From contig NZ_LT670818.1 in assembly GCF_900129505.1 (NCBI RefSeq), positions 5,613,001-5,677,000 on the forward strand: a stretch of 64,000 bases of DNA. The letters are read 5' to 3'. Source of the DNA: Bradyrhizobium erythrophlei. Lineage in GTDB: Bacteria; Pseudomonadota; Alphaproteobacteria; Rhizobiales; Xanthobacteraceae. The notes beneath the pieces are model-generated. The model was not told the origin of the DNA. It saw only the letters and a list, made by a program, of their open reading frames with translations, and searched no databases. Below, piece by piece: positions 29,492 to 37,996 of this stretch; position 1 is the stretch's first letter; each line of letters begins with the position of its first letter. The translations under genes were made by a program, and so were the position numbers.

Positions 29492-29992
29492 TTACAGCCA
29501 CCGGAGCGCAGCCGCGTCGGAGTCGTCGGGCTTCGAGTTGAAAGCAATCTTCGTCCTAGGCGCTTTCTCGTGAAGGGCATTGATCAGGCGCTCAAAATGC
29601 GCCGCCATCGGCGACAGAGTGCGTAGACCGACTCCGACGACGGTCACGTCGTAGCTCCTTTCCTTCAAAGCGTCGGAAACCTGCTGCTCGACGGTTTCCT
29701 CATTCTTGGTGAGCAATACCTGGACGCAGTAGCCAGCGTCAGCCAGGCGATCGCGTGCGCCGTCTACGCCGGCGATAATCTTCTCCGCGCTCATACCCGG
29801 AGGAAGATACGGAGCAGAAAAATCGATGTACCGAGGATCCGGTCCGATGATCAGCACGGATTTGGCCGTGGCGCGCGCTCCTGGACCGAGGTTGGTGAGG
29901 GTGGTCGAATTGACAGGCAATCTAACTGGCTCAATCGCGTACGACCGCTGGTCTTCGCCGGCTGCCGCTAGATCGTAGAGCTTGGGATCCAT
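29492..29992 (-). CDS. Conserved-looking hypothetical protein, Rossmann-like
   Basis: The start MDPKLYDLAAAGEDQR gives 166 residues. The C-terminal half (KSVLIIGPDPRYIDFSAPYLPPGMSAEKI, ... YCVQVLLTKNEETVEQQVSDALKERSYDVTVVGVGLRTL) alternates strands and helices like a receiver or flavodoxin-like fold, with a hydrophobic strand, an Asp and a later VVGVG strand. No catalytic motif is recognised. It lies divergently from the first copy of the duplicated tetR gene, whose operator lies upstream of both. Confidence 0.7.
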   Translation of the reverse strand: MDPKLYDLAAAGEDQRSYAIEPVRLPVNSTTLTNLGPGARATAKSVLIIGPDPRYIDFSAPYLPPGMSAEKIIAGVDGARDRLADAGYCVQVLLTKNEETVEQQVSDALKERSYDVTVVGVGLRTLSPMAAHFERLINALHEKAPRTKIAFNSKPDDSDAAALRWL

Positions 29993-30015
29993 TGTCGCAC
30001 TCCGTGTCATGGGTA

Positions 30016-30132
30016 GAAGGGCCGCCACCCGACCGCGCCTTGCGGGACGGGCAGCGATTTGCTATACGCTTACGTCCACAAAATAATTAAGTGGACGAGA
30101 ATGTCCAGTAATTCATGAGTCACGAGTCAGTG
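30016..30132. repeat. Upstream region of tetR copy 1, duplicated at 35368-35484
   Basis: From GAAGGGCCGCCACCCGACCGC through the tetR start, this segment is nearly identical to the one before tetR copy 2, with only scattered substitutions. The duplication continues through the coding region and about 30 bp beyond the gene. Confidence 0.85.
30073..30107. promoter_or_regulatory. TetR operator, copy 1: TGGAC-N6-GTCCA plus upstream CGTCCA
   Basis: TGGACGAGAATGTCCA (30092-30107) is a perfect 5-bp-arm dyad. CGTCCA at 30073-30078 is an inverted match to the left arm TGGACG, giving three alternating half-sites. The same layout is kept upstream of tetR copy 2 even though neighbouring bases differ, which supports a binding site. 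Confidence 0.65.
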
Positions 30133-30864
30133 ATGTCTATTGAACGCAAACCTGGGGGCCGCGGCCGGCCTCGCGATCCCGCCAAGCTCGAGGCGATTCT
30201 CGATGCGGCGTATGATCTCTTCCTTGATCGCGGTATAGCTGCGACGCCCATGGACTTGGTCGCCGAGCGCGCCGGCGTGTCGAAGATGACGGTGTATGCA
30301 AACTTCCAGGACAAGCCGACCCTACTTGCCGCCGTCTTCGACCGCAGAAGGAAGACCATGCGCTTGCCGGACCTCCCGGTTGAGTCGCACCTGAATCTCT
30401 CGCTGGACCGGCTCGCCGAATTCGGAGAACTGGTCGTATCGGTCGTCACGCGCCCGGAGGTCGTTAGAGAGACGCGGCTGATGGCGGAATGCGCCGCGGA
30501 CCAGCCGCGTTTAGCGACCGTGTTCTACACCGCAGGCCGCGGTGAAATTCTGAAGCGGGTCGTTCTGTTCCTGAAGGGGCTGACCGAGCGGGGAGTTCTG
30601 GCGATCAATGATCCAGAGCTTGCGGCCGACCAGCTGATCGGAGCGTGGCTTGGAATGACCGAACTGCGTCAGAGCCTGGGCGTGGCTGGTCCTCCATCGT
30701 CGAGCGCGATTGCAAAGCGGGTCCGCTACGCCATCGACACGTTAGTCCGCGCCTGGTCGACTGATGCCGAACCTCGTAGCGCTGATAAGAAGTACACAGC
30801 AGCTGGATCTAGCCGTCGACCCAGGAGCACTTTGAACCTCCTCCGAATTGATGGACACCTGTAG
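30133..30864 (+). CDS. TetR regulator, duplicate copy 1, 3' end replaced by IS sequence
   Basis: The start MSIERKPGGRGRPRDPAKLE is taken by comparison with copy 2. The HTH reads AAYDLFLDRGIAATPMDLVA and GVSKMTVYANFQDKPTLLAAVF. It is about 85 percent identical by eye to copy 2 up to RSADK. An IS3-family element inserted three bases before the native stop (at the CTT target), so the last ten residues (LNLLRIDGHL) and the stop come from the IS. The repressor core is intact, so the protein may still work. Confidence 0.88.
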   Translation: MSIERKPGGRGRPRDPAKLEAILDAAYDLFLDRGIAATPMDLVAERAGVSKMTVYANFQDKPTLLAAVFDRRRKTMRLPDLPVESHLNLSLDRLAEFGELVVSVVTRPEVVRETRLMAECAADQPRLATVFYTAGRGEILKRVVLFLKGLTERGVLAINDPELAADQLIGAWLGMTELRQSLGVAGPPSSSAIAKRVRYAIDTLVRAWSTDAEPRSADKKYTAAGSSRRPRSTLNLLRIDGHL

Positions 30865-30891
30865 TAGGCTCGTGGAGCTAGGAGGTGTCGG

Positions 30892-31212
30892 ATGGAAGCA
30901 CGTCAACGCCGGTCGTTTACGGACGACTACAAGCGGCAAGCGGTCGATCTGGTGGCGTCGAGCGGCCGCTCGATCGGATCGGTGGCCAAGGAGCTTGGCC
31001 TGCGCGATTCCGTACTCCGGCGCTGGGTGGAGCAGCGTGGGGCCGGGCTGGAGCCGACGGCGGCGGCGCGGCGCCCCACAACGCAGGCGACGCTGCCGTC
31101 GGCGGACCACGCGGCGGAGATCGCTCGTTTGCAGCGAGAGAACGAGCGGCTGCGCATGGAGCGCGACATTTTAAAAAAGTCGATCGCGATCTTTGCTGGG
31201 ACGCGGACATGA
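30892..31212 (+). CDS. IS3-family transposase OrfA
   Basis: 106 residues with the helix-turn-helix RRSFTDDYKRQAVDLVASSG, RSIGSVAKELGLRDSVLRRW and a C-terminal leucine-zipper-like stretch EIARLQRENERLRMERDILKKSI, as in IS3 OrfA. It binds the terminal repeats. Its stop overlaps the orfB ATG (ATGA). Confidence 0.93.
   Translation: MEARQRRSFTDDYKRQAVDLVASSGRSIGSVAKELGLRDSVLRRWVEQRGAGLEPTAAARRPTTQATLPSADHAAEIARLQRENERLRMERDILKKSIAIFAGTRT
31173..31179 (+). promoter_or_regulatory. Programmed -1 frameshift site A AAA AAG
   Basis: In the orfA frame the codons are AAA (31174-31176) and AAG (31177-31179) with an A before them, the classical slippery heptamer. Slipping back one base enters the orfB frame, which is open through this point, and would make the OrfAB fusion transposase. 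Confidence 0.8.
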
Positions 31213-32069
31213 GATTCCGCTTCATCGAAGATCGCCGCGCTGACTACCCGGTGACGATCCTGTGCGAGGTACTCGGAGTCTCGCCGGCCGGTTATTATGC
31301 CTGGCGCGCGCGCCCGGAGAGCCGGCGATCCATAGCCAATCGTGCGCTCATCGACGACATCGAACGGGTCCACCGCGAGGCGTGCGGACGCTATGGCAGC
31401 CCGCGCATCCATGCCGAGCTGAGGGCCCAGGGCCGCGGGGCGAGCCGCGGTCGCATCGAGCGACTGATGCGCCGTCACGGGATCAGGGCCATCATGGCGC
31501 GGCCACGGCGGGTGGGCACCACCGACGGCCGTCACGACTTCCCGATCGCCCCGAACCTGCTCGAGCGGAACTTCAGCGCCGCCGCGCTGAACCAGATCTG
31601 GCTCGCCGACATCACTTATGTCGAGACTGTTCAGGGCTGGCTCTATCTGGCCACCGTCATGGACCTGTACAGCCGCAAGATCGTCGGCTGGGCGATGGCG
31701 GATCATTTGCGCGCCGACCTGCCATTGGCGGCTTTGCGGATGGCAATCTCAGCGCAGCGGCCTAGTGCCGGCCTGATCCACCATTCCGATCGGGGCGTTC
31801 AATATGCCTCGGCGGAGTATCGCAAAATGGTGCAGTCCGCCGGCTTCAAGGCTTCGATGAGCCGTAAAGGCGACTGCTATGACAACGCCCCGATGGAGAG
31901 CTTCTTTCACACCCTCAAGATCGAGCTCGTCCATCACCGGCAGTATGCAACACGGGAGCAAGCCAGACGTGATATCTTCGCTTACATTGAAGGCTTCTAC
32001 AATCGAACGCGGCGTCACTCGGCCATCGGATATATCAGCCCGATCGAGATGGAGCTAAAAGCAGCTTAA
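31209..32069 (+). CDS. IS3-family transposase OrfB (DDE integrase domain)
   Basis: 286 residues from an ATG overlapping the orfA stop. It has an HTH_21-like region (SRRSIANRALIDDIERVHRE, YGSPRIHAELR) and the DDE catalytic core: Asp in WLADITYVET, Asp in IHHSDRGVQYAS and Glu in DNAPMESFFHTLK. The usual C-terminus YNRTRRHSAIGYISPIE is present. It is most likely made as OrfAB by frameshifting. Confidence 0.95.
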   Translation: MRFRFIEDRRADYPVTILCEVLGVSPAGYYAWRARPESRRSIANRALIDDIERVHREACGRYGSPRIHAELRAQGRGASRGRIERLMRRHGIRAIMARPRRVGTTDGRHDFPIAPNLLERNFSAAALNQIWLADITYVETVQGWLYLATVMDLYSRKIVGWAMADHLRADLPLAALRMAISAQRPSAGLIHHSDRGVQYASAEYRKMVQSAGFKASMSRKGDCYDNAPMESFFHTLKIELVHHRQYATREQARRDIFAYIEGFYNRTRRHSAIGYISPIEMELKAA

Positions 32070-32139
32070 CCTTGTCCATTTTTTCGGGGGAAGATCACTT
32101 AGCAGTGTTAGCGGCGGAGCAGGGAAGGGCCGCACGTAA

Positions 32140-32176
32140 CCCCCTTAGCGACGTTACGATCGGTCGCTAAAGGGGG
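32140..32176. terminator. Long hairpin CCCCCTTAGCGAC / GTCGCTAAAGGGGG
   Basis: A 13-bp inverted repeat with one bulged A and a 10-nt loop (GTTACGATCG) lies between the IS right end and the small-gene relic. There is no T-run on either side, so a factor-independent terminator is only possible; it could also be a boundary palindrome. Confidence 0.4.
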
Positions 32177-32268
32177 CATGGGCAGCCCTTTGCTGCGGAA
32201 CGCGACGCTCGTGACCCAAGGCAGAGCTCCCAGAAAGTCTTGCCCTGTCACGTTCCGGTCACTTCGCC

Positions 32269-32427
32269 TCATTCACTCGATGCCCGTTCCCAGTCACTCC
32301 CGACTGTCCTGCACGAGGTCGAAGGTGAAGAGCCCTTCGAGATTTTTGGGCCGCTCCAGCACCTCGGGGTGCGGCAGAGTGCGTCGCGCATCGTAGCTAA
32401 AATTGCGATCGGCAGATGTAGCAGCAT
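32269..32427 (-). pseudogene. Relic of the small secreted protein gene seen at 23640
   Basis: An ATG at 32425-32427 starts MLLHLPIAILATMRDAL, matching the MFLHLPIAILAAFSP start of the 122-residue protein at 23640-24008. The sequence then becomes unrelated; another frame reads LPHPEVLERPKNLEGLF, a phrase typical of repeated intergenic sequence. It directly follows the MFS pump gene, just as the intact copy follows the RND adaptor gene. Confidence 0.55.
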
Positions 32428-32455
32428 GTCAACCTCTTCGTTGGTTTGGTCGGCC

Positions 32456-34051
32456 TCAATGGCCCATGTGGACGGGACCGCCAAGCTTGACCTTGCGGAG
32501 CGCAAGCGCGAGCGGCACTGCCGAGAGCGAGATCAGCATCAGCACCCAGAACGCATCCATGTAGGCAAGGAAGGACGCCTGAGCCTGCACCTGTTCCCCG
32601 ATCCATTGGATAGCCTGATCGTGCGCCTGCGCCAGCGAACTGCCGTGGGCAGCGAAGTAGCTCGTGATCTGTTGCAGCGTGTTCTGATATTGCGCGCTCG
32701 ACGGGACCACCTGCTCGACGAGCCGGCTCTGGTGGAACTGCTCACGATGCGTCAGCACGTTGGACACGATGGAGACGCCGATCGAGCCCCCGGTATTGCG
32801 GGCTGCGTTGATCAGGGCCGAGGCCTGATCAGTCATGGACGGCGGAATGCCATCGTAGGATGCGGCCATGATCGGCACGAAGACGAGCGGCAGTCCAACA
32901 CCAAGCAGCATTCGCGACCGCGCCATGAACCAGAAACCGAGATCGCCGTACACGTTGGTCATGTCGTACATGGAGAGCGCGATGATCACCGCGCCGGCGA
33001 TGATCAGATATTTGGGCTGCACCTTGGCCGCCACGCGACCGACCACGAACATCATCACCATGGTGACCACGCCGCCCGGCGAGAGCACGAGGTCGGCCCA
33101 GGTGGCGGTGTAGCCGAAGTCCTGCTGCACCAGTTGCGGCAGGAATTGCGTGGTCGCGAGCAGGATAGCGCCGGTCGCCAGCATCACCAGGAAGCAGGCG
33201 CCGAACTGGCGTGTCGCCACCATCCGCAGATCGATGATCGGATTGCGGCGGGTCAACCCCCACGGAATCATCAGCACGAATGCCAGACCCGAGATGACCG
33301 CGAACGTGACGATGAAAGGTGAACCAAACCAATCGTCCTCGAGACCGCGGTCCATCACGACCTCCAGCGCACCGAGGAAAGTCGTAATCAGGATGAAGCC
33401 GACGACGTCGAATCTTTCGTCTCCCTGCCGTGCCTGCGCCTTTGGAGTCTCATGAAGGAGAAGCGCAATCAGCGCCATCGCGATCAGGCCGACCGGTACG
33501 TTGATCAAAAAGCACCACTGCCAGGAGACATTGTCGGACAGCCAGCCACCGAGCGTCGGCCCGACCACCGGGGCAACCACGACTGCGACGCCGAACAGCG
33601 CAAAGGCCTGGCCGCGCTTTGCCGGCGGAAACAAATCCGCCAGGATCGACTGCGCGACCGGTACCATGCCGCCGCCACCAACGCCCTGCATAATACGGAA
33701 CAGCAACAGCGCGTTCAGATTCGGGGCCAAGCCGCTAAGCAGCGAGCTGAGGGTGAACAATCCAAGAGAGATCAGGAAGAAGGTCTTGCGGCCAAGCATT
33801 CGCGCCAGATAGCTGCTGGCCGTCAGGATGATGGCATTGGCGACCAGATAGGTGGTGACCACCCAGGACGCTTCGTCCTCGCTCACCCCCATGCCACCGG
33901 CGATATAAGGCAGCGCCACGTTGGCGATGGTGGTGTCGAGCACCTCCATGAAGCTCGCGAGCGCGACCAGCAAGGCGATCACCCAGGGGTTGACCGCGCC
34001 GGCGCCGCTCGTGGATGCGGGAGGGTCGGCCTGGATGGCTGCGGCACTCAT
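32456..34051 (-). CDS. DHA2 family MFS multidrug transporter, EmrB/QacA type
   Basis: 531 residues with 14 predicted membrane segments. Motif A-like regions and the antiporter motif are visible (ATYLVANAIILTASSYLARMLGRK; MQGVGGGGMVPVAQSILADLFPP; FALFGVAVVVAPVVGPTLGGWL, the DHA motif C). It pairs with the HlyD-type adaptor gene upstream, whose reading frame overlaps its start as ATGA. Together they would export hydrophobic toxicants across both membranes with an outer channel. Control by the TetR gene at 35485 is likely. Confidence 0.94.
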   Translation of the reverse strand: MSAAAIQADPPASTSGAGAVNPWVIALLVALASFMEVLDTTIANVALPYIAGGMGVSEDEASWVVTTYLVANAIILTASSYLARMLGRKTFFLISLGLFTLSSLLSGLAPNLNALLLFRIMQGVGGGGMVPVAQSILADLFPPAKRGQAFALFGVAVVVAPVVGPTLGGWLSDNVSWQWCFLINVPVGLIAMALIALLLHETPKAQARQGDERFDVVGFILITTFLGALEVVMDRGLEDDWFGSPFIVTFAVISGLAFVLMIPWGLTRRNPIIDLRMVATRQFGACFLVMLATGAILLATTQFLPQLVQQDFGYTATWADLVLSPGGVVTMVMMFVVGRVAAKVQPKYLIIAGAVIIALSMYDMTNVYGDLGFWFMARSRMLLGVGLPLVFVPIMAASYDGIPPSMTDQASALINAARNTGGSIGVSIVSNVLTHREQFHQSRLVEQVVPSSAQYQNTLQQITSYFAAHGSSLAQAHDQAIQWIGEQVQAQASFLAYMDAFWVLMLISLSAVPLALALRKVKLGGPVHMGH

Positions 34052-35301
34052 ACGTACCTCCTCAACCGCTCATACAGCGATGGCGTGGAATTGATCCGCA
34101 CAGTCGGGACCACCGACATGCCTGGGCCGAGCGCGACGTCGGACGGCGGATTGTCCATGATGAGCTTGACCGGCACGCGTTGGACGATCTTGACGTAGTT
34201 GCCGGTGGCGTTCTGGGCCGGCAGCAGCGAAAACGCTGTCCCGGATCCGGGCTAAACGCTGTCAACATGGCCGCGGATCGTGCGCTCCGGATAGGCGTCG
34301 ATCTTAAGCGTTACCGGATCTCCGCGCCGCATTTGATCGAGCTGAATCTCCTTGAAGTTGGCCGTGACCCAGATTTCATCAGGCACAAACATCGTCAGGC
34401 TCGTGCCCGCCTGTGCGAACTGGCCGACTGCGGCGCCGAGGTTGACAACACGCCCCGGCTGGGCTGCCGTCACCGTCGTGTAGGAGAGATTGAGCTCTGC
34501 CTGTTCGCGTTGAGCCTGGGCTTGCGCGAGGCTCGCGACGGAGCTGTTGCGTTGCGCCTTCAGCGAATCGACTTGCCGCTGGGCCAGCTTGAGGGTTGCC
34601 TGCGCGCTCGCAAGCGCTGCCTGCTGCTGGTGGAGTTGCGAGGTATATTGCTGTTCGTTCTGAACGGTGCCATAGCCGGTTTGCCCGAGGTGCTCGTACC
34701 GCGCCGCCTGCTGCCCGGCGAACACTAGCGCGGCCTGCGCCTGGTCCACCTGCGCCTGGTTGGCGGCGATCTGGGCCTGCTGCACATCGAGCTGCGCGTC
34801 GATGTTCTCGATGCTGGCGTGCGCGGCCGCGACTTGTGCCTCTGCCTGCGCCAGCGCGGTGCGATAGTCACGGTCATCGATGCGGGCGATCACGTCGCCG
34901 GCTTTGACGTGCTGGTTGTCGGTGACAGGGACGGTGGTGATGTAGCCGGACACCTTCGGGGCGAGCGCGAATTGCCGCGCCGCGATGAAGGCATCATCGG
35001 TGGACTGAAAACTCGTGATGTGATCAACGTAGAGGTAACCGCCGCCCAGTGCAGAGGCGAGAAGCAGCGCGCCGATAGCAGAGACGACCGGGCGGCGGCT
35101 CAGCAGGCCACGCCTGCTCGGCTTCAGCTCCTCTCCTGACCCAGTCGGCGACTCGGGTTGCTTGTCGGCAGGACCCGCAGGCGCCCGCGCCTGCTCGTTC
35201 CGGGCCGGCGTCGGATCTCGCTGCAAGGCTGGGGCAGATTGCAGGCTTTCGACGTGCTTAAGTGCGGGCCCGCGCTGTTCTAGGACATCTTCGTCAAACA
35301 T
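34048..35301 (-). pseudogene. EmrA/HlyD family efflux adaptor interrupted by an in-frame TAG
   Basis: The frame starts MFDEDVLEQRGPALKH. It has one membrane anchor (about 75-95, VVSAIGALLLASALGGGYLYVDH), a lipoyl half (SGYITTVPVTDNQHVKAGDVI), a long Ala/Gln-rich coiled coil and a second lipoyl half (SYTTVTAAQPGRVVNLGAAVGQ). TAG occurs at 34252-34254 after RGHVDSV. The same frame then continues PGSGTAFSLLPAQNATGNYV, KIVQRVPVKL and GPGMSVVPTVR to a TGA overlapping emrB. The family has VDSxQ.GSG there, so CAG to TAG is the simplest reading. The truncated form would lack about 68 C-terminal residues. Confidence 0.88.
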
Positions 35302-35367
35302 GACTACTCTCCTTTGCGGCCGCGGCAGTCCAAGCTGACGAGGCTCGCGCGAAATAGAACTAGACCG

Positions 35368-35484
35368 GAAGGGCCGCCACCCGACCGCACCTTGCGGGAT
35401 GGGCAGCGATTTGCTATACGCTTTCGTCCATAAAATAATTAAGTGGACGATAATGTCCAGTAATTAATAGGTCACGAGTCAGTG
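35368..35484. repeat. Upstream region of tetR copy 2, duplicate of 30016-30132
   Basis: This is the second copy of the segment starting GAAGGGCCGCCACCCGACCGC. It separates the divergent emrA-type gene and tetR copy 2, and is the likely original context because the adjacent pump genes and the regulator are divergent around the operator. Confidence 0.85.
35444..35459. promoter_or_regulatory. TetR operator, copy 2: TGGAC-N6-GTCCA
   Basis: TGGACGATAATGTCCA keeps both arms of the dyad found at 30092-30107 while one spacer base differs. CGTCCA is again found upstream at 35425-35430. The site lies between tetR and the efflux adaptor gene. Confidence 0.65.
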
Positions 35485-36189
35485 ATGTCTATCGAACACA
35501 AACGTCGGGGCCGCGGGCGGCCTCGTGACCCCGCCAAGCTCGAGGCGATTGTCGGTGCGGCGTATGATCTTTTCCTTGATCGCGGTATCGCTGCGACGAC
35601 GATGGAGTTGGTCGCCGAGCGCGCCGGTGTGTCGAAGATGACGGTGTATGCAAACTTCCAGGACAAGCCGGCTCTGCTTGCCGCCGTCTTCGACCGCAGG
35701 ATCAAGACGATGCGCCTGCCGGACCTCTCGGTTGGGTCGGACCTGAACCTCTCGCTGGAGCGGCTCGCCGAATTCGGAGAACTGCTCGTGTCGCTCCTCA
35801 CGCGCCCAGAGGTCATTAGAGAGACGCGGGTGATTGCGGCGGAATGCGCCGCGGACCAGCCGCGTTTGGCGGCCGTGTTCTACACCGCAGGCCGCGGCGA
35901 AATGCTAAAGCGGGTCGCTGCTTTCCTGAAGGGGCTGACCGAGCGGGGAGTGCTGGCGATCGATGATCCTGGGCTCGCGGCCGAACAGCTCATTGGAGCG
36001 TGGGTTGGAATGACCGAACTGCGCCAGAGTCTAGGCGTGGCTGGTCCTCCATCCTCGAACGCCATCACAAAGCGGGTCCGCTACGCCATCGACACGTTAG
36101 TCCGCGCCTGGTCGACTGGTGCCGAACCTCGTAGCGCTGACAAGCCCCACAAAGGGGCTCGATCGGGCCGCCGAGCCAGGGGCACTTAG
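35485..36189 (+). CDS. TetR regulator, duplicate copy 2 (intact)
   Basis: 234 residues starting MSIEHKRRGRGRPRDPAKLE, with the HTH around AAYDLFLDRGIAATTMELVA and GVSKMTVYANFQDKPALLAA. The C-terminal ligand domain (FYTAGRGEMLKRVAAFLKGL, LIGAWVGMTELRQSLGVAGP) resembles AefR-type TetR repressors of efflux. The native end is GRRARGT followed by TAG. It is divergent from the EmrAB-type genes and most likely represses them. Confidence 0.93.
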   Translation: MSIEHKRRGRGRPRDPAKLEAIVGAAYDLFLDRGIAATTMELVAERAGVSKMTVYANFQDKPALLAAVFDRRIKTMRLPDLSVGSDLNLSLERLAEFGELLVSLLTRPEVIRETRVIAAECAADQPRLAAVFYTAGRGEMLKRVAAFLKGLTERGVLAIDDPGLAAEQLIGAWVGMTELRQSLGVAGPPSSNAITKRVRYAIDTLVRAWSTGAEPRSADKPHKGARSGRRARGT

Positions 36190-36213
36190 CAGTGTTAGCG
36201 GCGGAGCAGGGAA

Positions 36214-36896
36214 GCCGCCAGCAGCATCCTGGTTACCCCTTTTCACCAAAATAGGATGCCCAAAACCTCGGATTGGACAATCATGAATGTTCGCCACGTG
36301 AACAATATCAATTTCTTCGTTTAAGCTAGCGAATGAATGGCGAAGCTTTTCAGACCTTGCACGAGCCAGCAGGCCACGACGAATCTCGGGAATCCTCGCA
36401 AAAGAGAAGTTGTCTAGGTGAGACTCTTCCGACCGAGTTAGGGATTGGATTTCTGACAGTCGGGGCAACGGCGGAACGTACGAATCGGGCGCCCGACGAA
36501 GCGCCTCGAGCTTGATCTTCGCATTCTGTAGCATACGCCTCCGCCAACTGAGCGTCTCGGGGAGAGAGCATGCCAGCGACACGGCGAGCCTGAGCTGCGC
36601 GCGCCCACCAAGCCAGAAAAGGAACCGCGCATTTAGACGGCCACTCGCCGAAGGCGAGATTGGTGGTGACGATGATCGAAGTCTGCTCGCAGAACTGGCT
36701 GATCAGGTGGAAGAGGAGCTGGCCATCCGATTGCAGATAGCGTCTTCGACAATGACAAGATCAAGGCGGGCGAGATGCCGCGTCAGATCGCCGCCATCTA
36801 TGATGCGCAACTAGACAAGACCAAGCTTGTCGAGTTCGGCGACCAGATAGCGGCAGAGTGCAGGACCTTCCGCACCTTCGTCGATCCCCAACATGG
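36214..36896. other. Gene-poor interval after tetR copy 2 with IS remnants
   Basis: The duplication with the tetR copy 1 region ends near 36213. The rest holds an istB relic (listed separately). Several open frames on both strands have no recognisable domain. A minus-strand frame at 36222-36582 is open but has no family signature and no good ribosome site. Confidence 0.45.
36635..36785 (-). pseudogene. IS21-family IstB ATPase relic
   Basis: Read on the minus strand, RHLARLDLVIVEDA (the Walker B region, normally ARLDLVIVDELG) is followed, in shifted frames, by LFHLISQFCEQTSIIVTTNL and AFGEWPS. These are signature blocks of IstB helper ATPases. The frames are broken and both ends of the gene are missing, so only about 50 codons survive. 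Confidence 0.7.
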
Positions 36897-37832
36897 TTAG
36901 TCCGGGGGACAGGCGGATGGCCGTCCTGCCCGCGTGGAAGGCCATTCTTCGCTCAGTTTCGCCTTCAGAAATTCAGCGAAGACCTCTACCGCGGGTGGTA
37001 CCGGTAGGCGGCTCGTGTATACGAGCTGCAGGCCGAGATCGTTGCTCGCGCGCTGATAGTTCGGCAGGACGCGCACGAGTTCCCCTTGCGCGATGGTTTG
37101 CTCAGTCATCAACTGCGGCAGCAATGCAATACCCAGTCCAGCCTTGCAAGCCTGCATCAACACGCGCATGTCGTTGAATGCGAACCGGCTATTGACCGAT
37201 ACCTCCTGACGGCCCCGTGGACCATGAAGACGCCACGTGTTGCGGCCATGGCGATTGGAAATCGTCAGACAGTCGTGTTCGGCCAGTGCGCGCAGCGTGC
37301 GCGGCGCAGGACGCCGTTCTAGATAGGCCGGACTCGCCGCGAGGATCATCGCATTCGGCGCCAGCCTACGTACTCTAAAGCCGCTACCGGTCTCGATACC
37401 ACTGCGTAAGGCGAGATCAATGCGCTCTGCGATCAGGTCGGTCGGCGTGTCGTCGAGCAGGAAGTCGATGCTGATGTCCGGATAGCGCATGTGAAACTCG
37501 ACCAGCCACTCCATCCGGAGGAATTCGAACAGGGCGGCCATCGCAGTGACGCGAATCGAGCCGGACGGCGCCTGTCTACCTGCGTTGTGCCGTTCGATCT
37601 CGAAGAGTTGGTCGAGCGCCGACGCACAGCGCTCGAACAGTGCTTGGCCTTCAGAGCTGGGCGCAAGCTTGCGCGTAGAGCGATGCAGCAGACGCGCGCC
37701 AACTTGCCCTTCGAGTTGATCTATACGACGGCTCAACGTAGCCGTGGGCATGTGTAGACGTCGCGCTGCTTCGGTGAAGCTCCCGGCGCGGACAACCTGG
37801 ACGAACATCGCCAGCTCGTTGAAATCGAGCAT
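36897..37832 (-). CDS. LysR family transcriptional regulator
   Basis: The start MLDFNELAMFVQVVRAGSFT (ATG 37830-37832, AGAGG upstream) gives 311 residues. The winged HTH is SFTEAARRLHMPTATLSRRIDQLE. The effector domain has the CbL-type arrangement with SGSIRVTAMAALFEFL, IDLALRSGIETGSGF and AGLGIALLPQLM. The AaeR/DsdC-like DLALR motif is typical of regulators of small oxidoreductase genes. It is divergent from the pirin gene, which it probably activates. Confidence 0.92.
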   Translation of the reverse strand: MLDFNELAMFVQVVRAGSFTEAARRLHMPTATLSRRIDQLEGQVGARLLHRSTRKLAPSSEGQALFERCASALDQLFEIERHNAGRQAPSGSIRVTAMAALFEFLRMEWLVEFHMRYPDISIDFLLDDTPTDLIAERIDLALRSGIETGSGFRVRRLAPNAMILAASPAYLERRPAPRTLRALAEHDCLTISNRHGRNTWRLHGPRGRQEVSVNSRFAFNDMRVLMQACKAGLGIALLPQLMTEQTIAQGELVRVLPNYQRASNDLGLQLVYTSRLPVPPAVEVFAEFLKAKLSEEWPSTRAGRPSACPPD

Positions 37833-37950
37833 GACATTACCTCTAAAAATGGAACAATCTAATTCTATTTTACCGTCTAGTGCTTGGCATTCAATCCCCA
37901 TACTTGTTTCGTTGCGTAGACGGCGGCCATTTCCAGGTCGCCGAAATGGC

Positions 37951-37985
37951 AAGCTAAATACTTGAAGTAGCAAGATAAATACTTG
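37951..37985 (+). promoter_or_regulatory. Direct repeat TAAATACTTG upstream of the pirin gene
   Basis: AAGCTAAATACTTG (37951-37964) and AAGATAAATACTTG (37972-37985) are 21 bp apart, two helical turns, just before the pirin start. They are candidate sites for the divergent LysR regulator or a promoter element. Confidence 0.4.
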
Positions 37986-37996
37986 GAGAGCGTCCA

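Larger units (their letters stand above)
30833..32097 (+). mobile_element. Complete IS3-family insertion sequence, 1265 bp, with CTT target duplication
   Basis: The left end is TGAACCTCCTCCGAATTGAT. The right end read inward is TGATCTTCCCCCGAAAAAAT. They share TCC.CCGAA...ATGGACA as imperfect inverted repeats starting with TG. CTT flanks the element on both sides (30830-30832 and 32098-32100). Copy 2 of the duplicated tetR region has the uninterrupted GCACTTAGCAG, which confirms the insertion point. The element carries orfA and orfB with a slippery A AAA AAG and looks intact. Confidence 0.93.
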
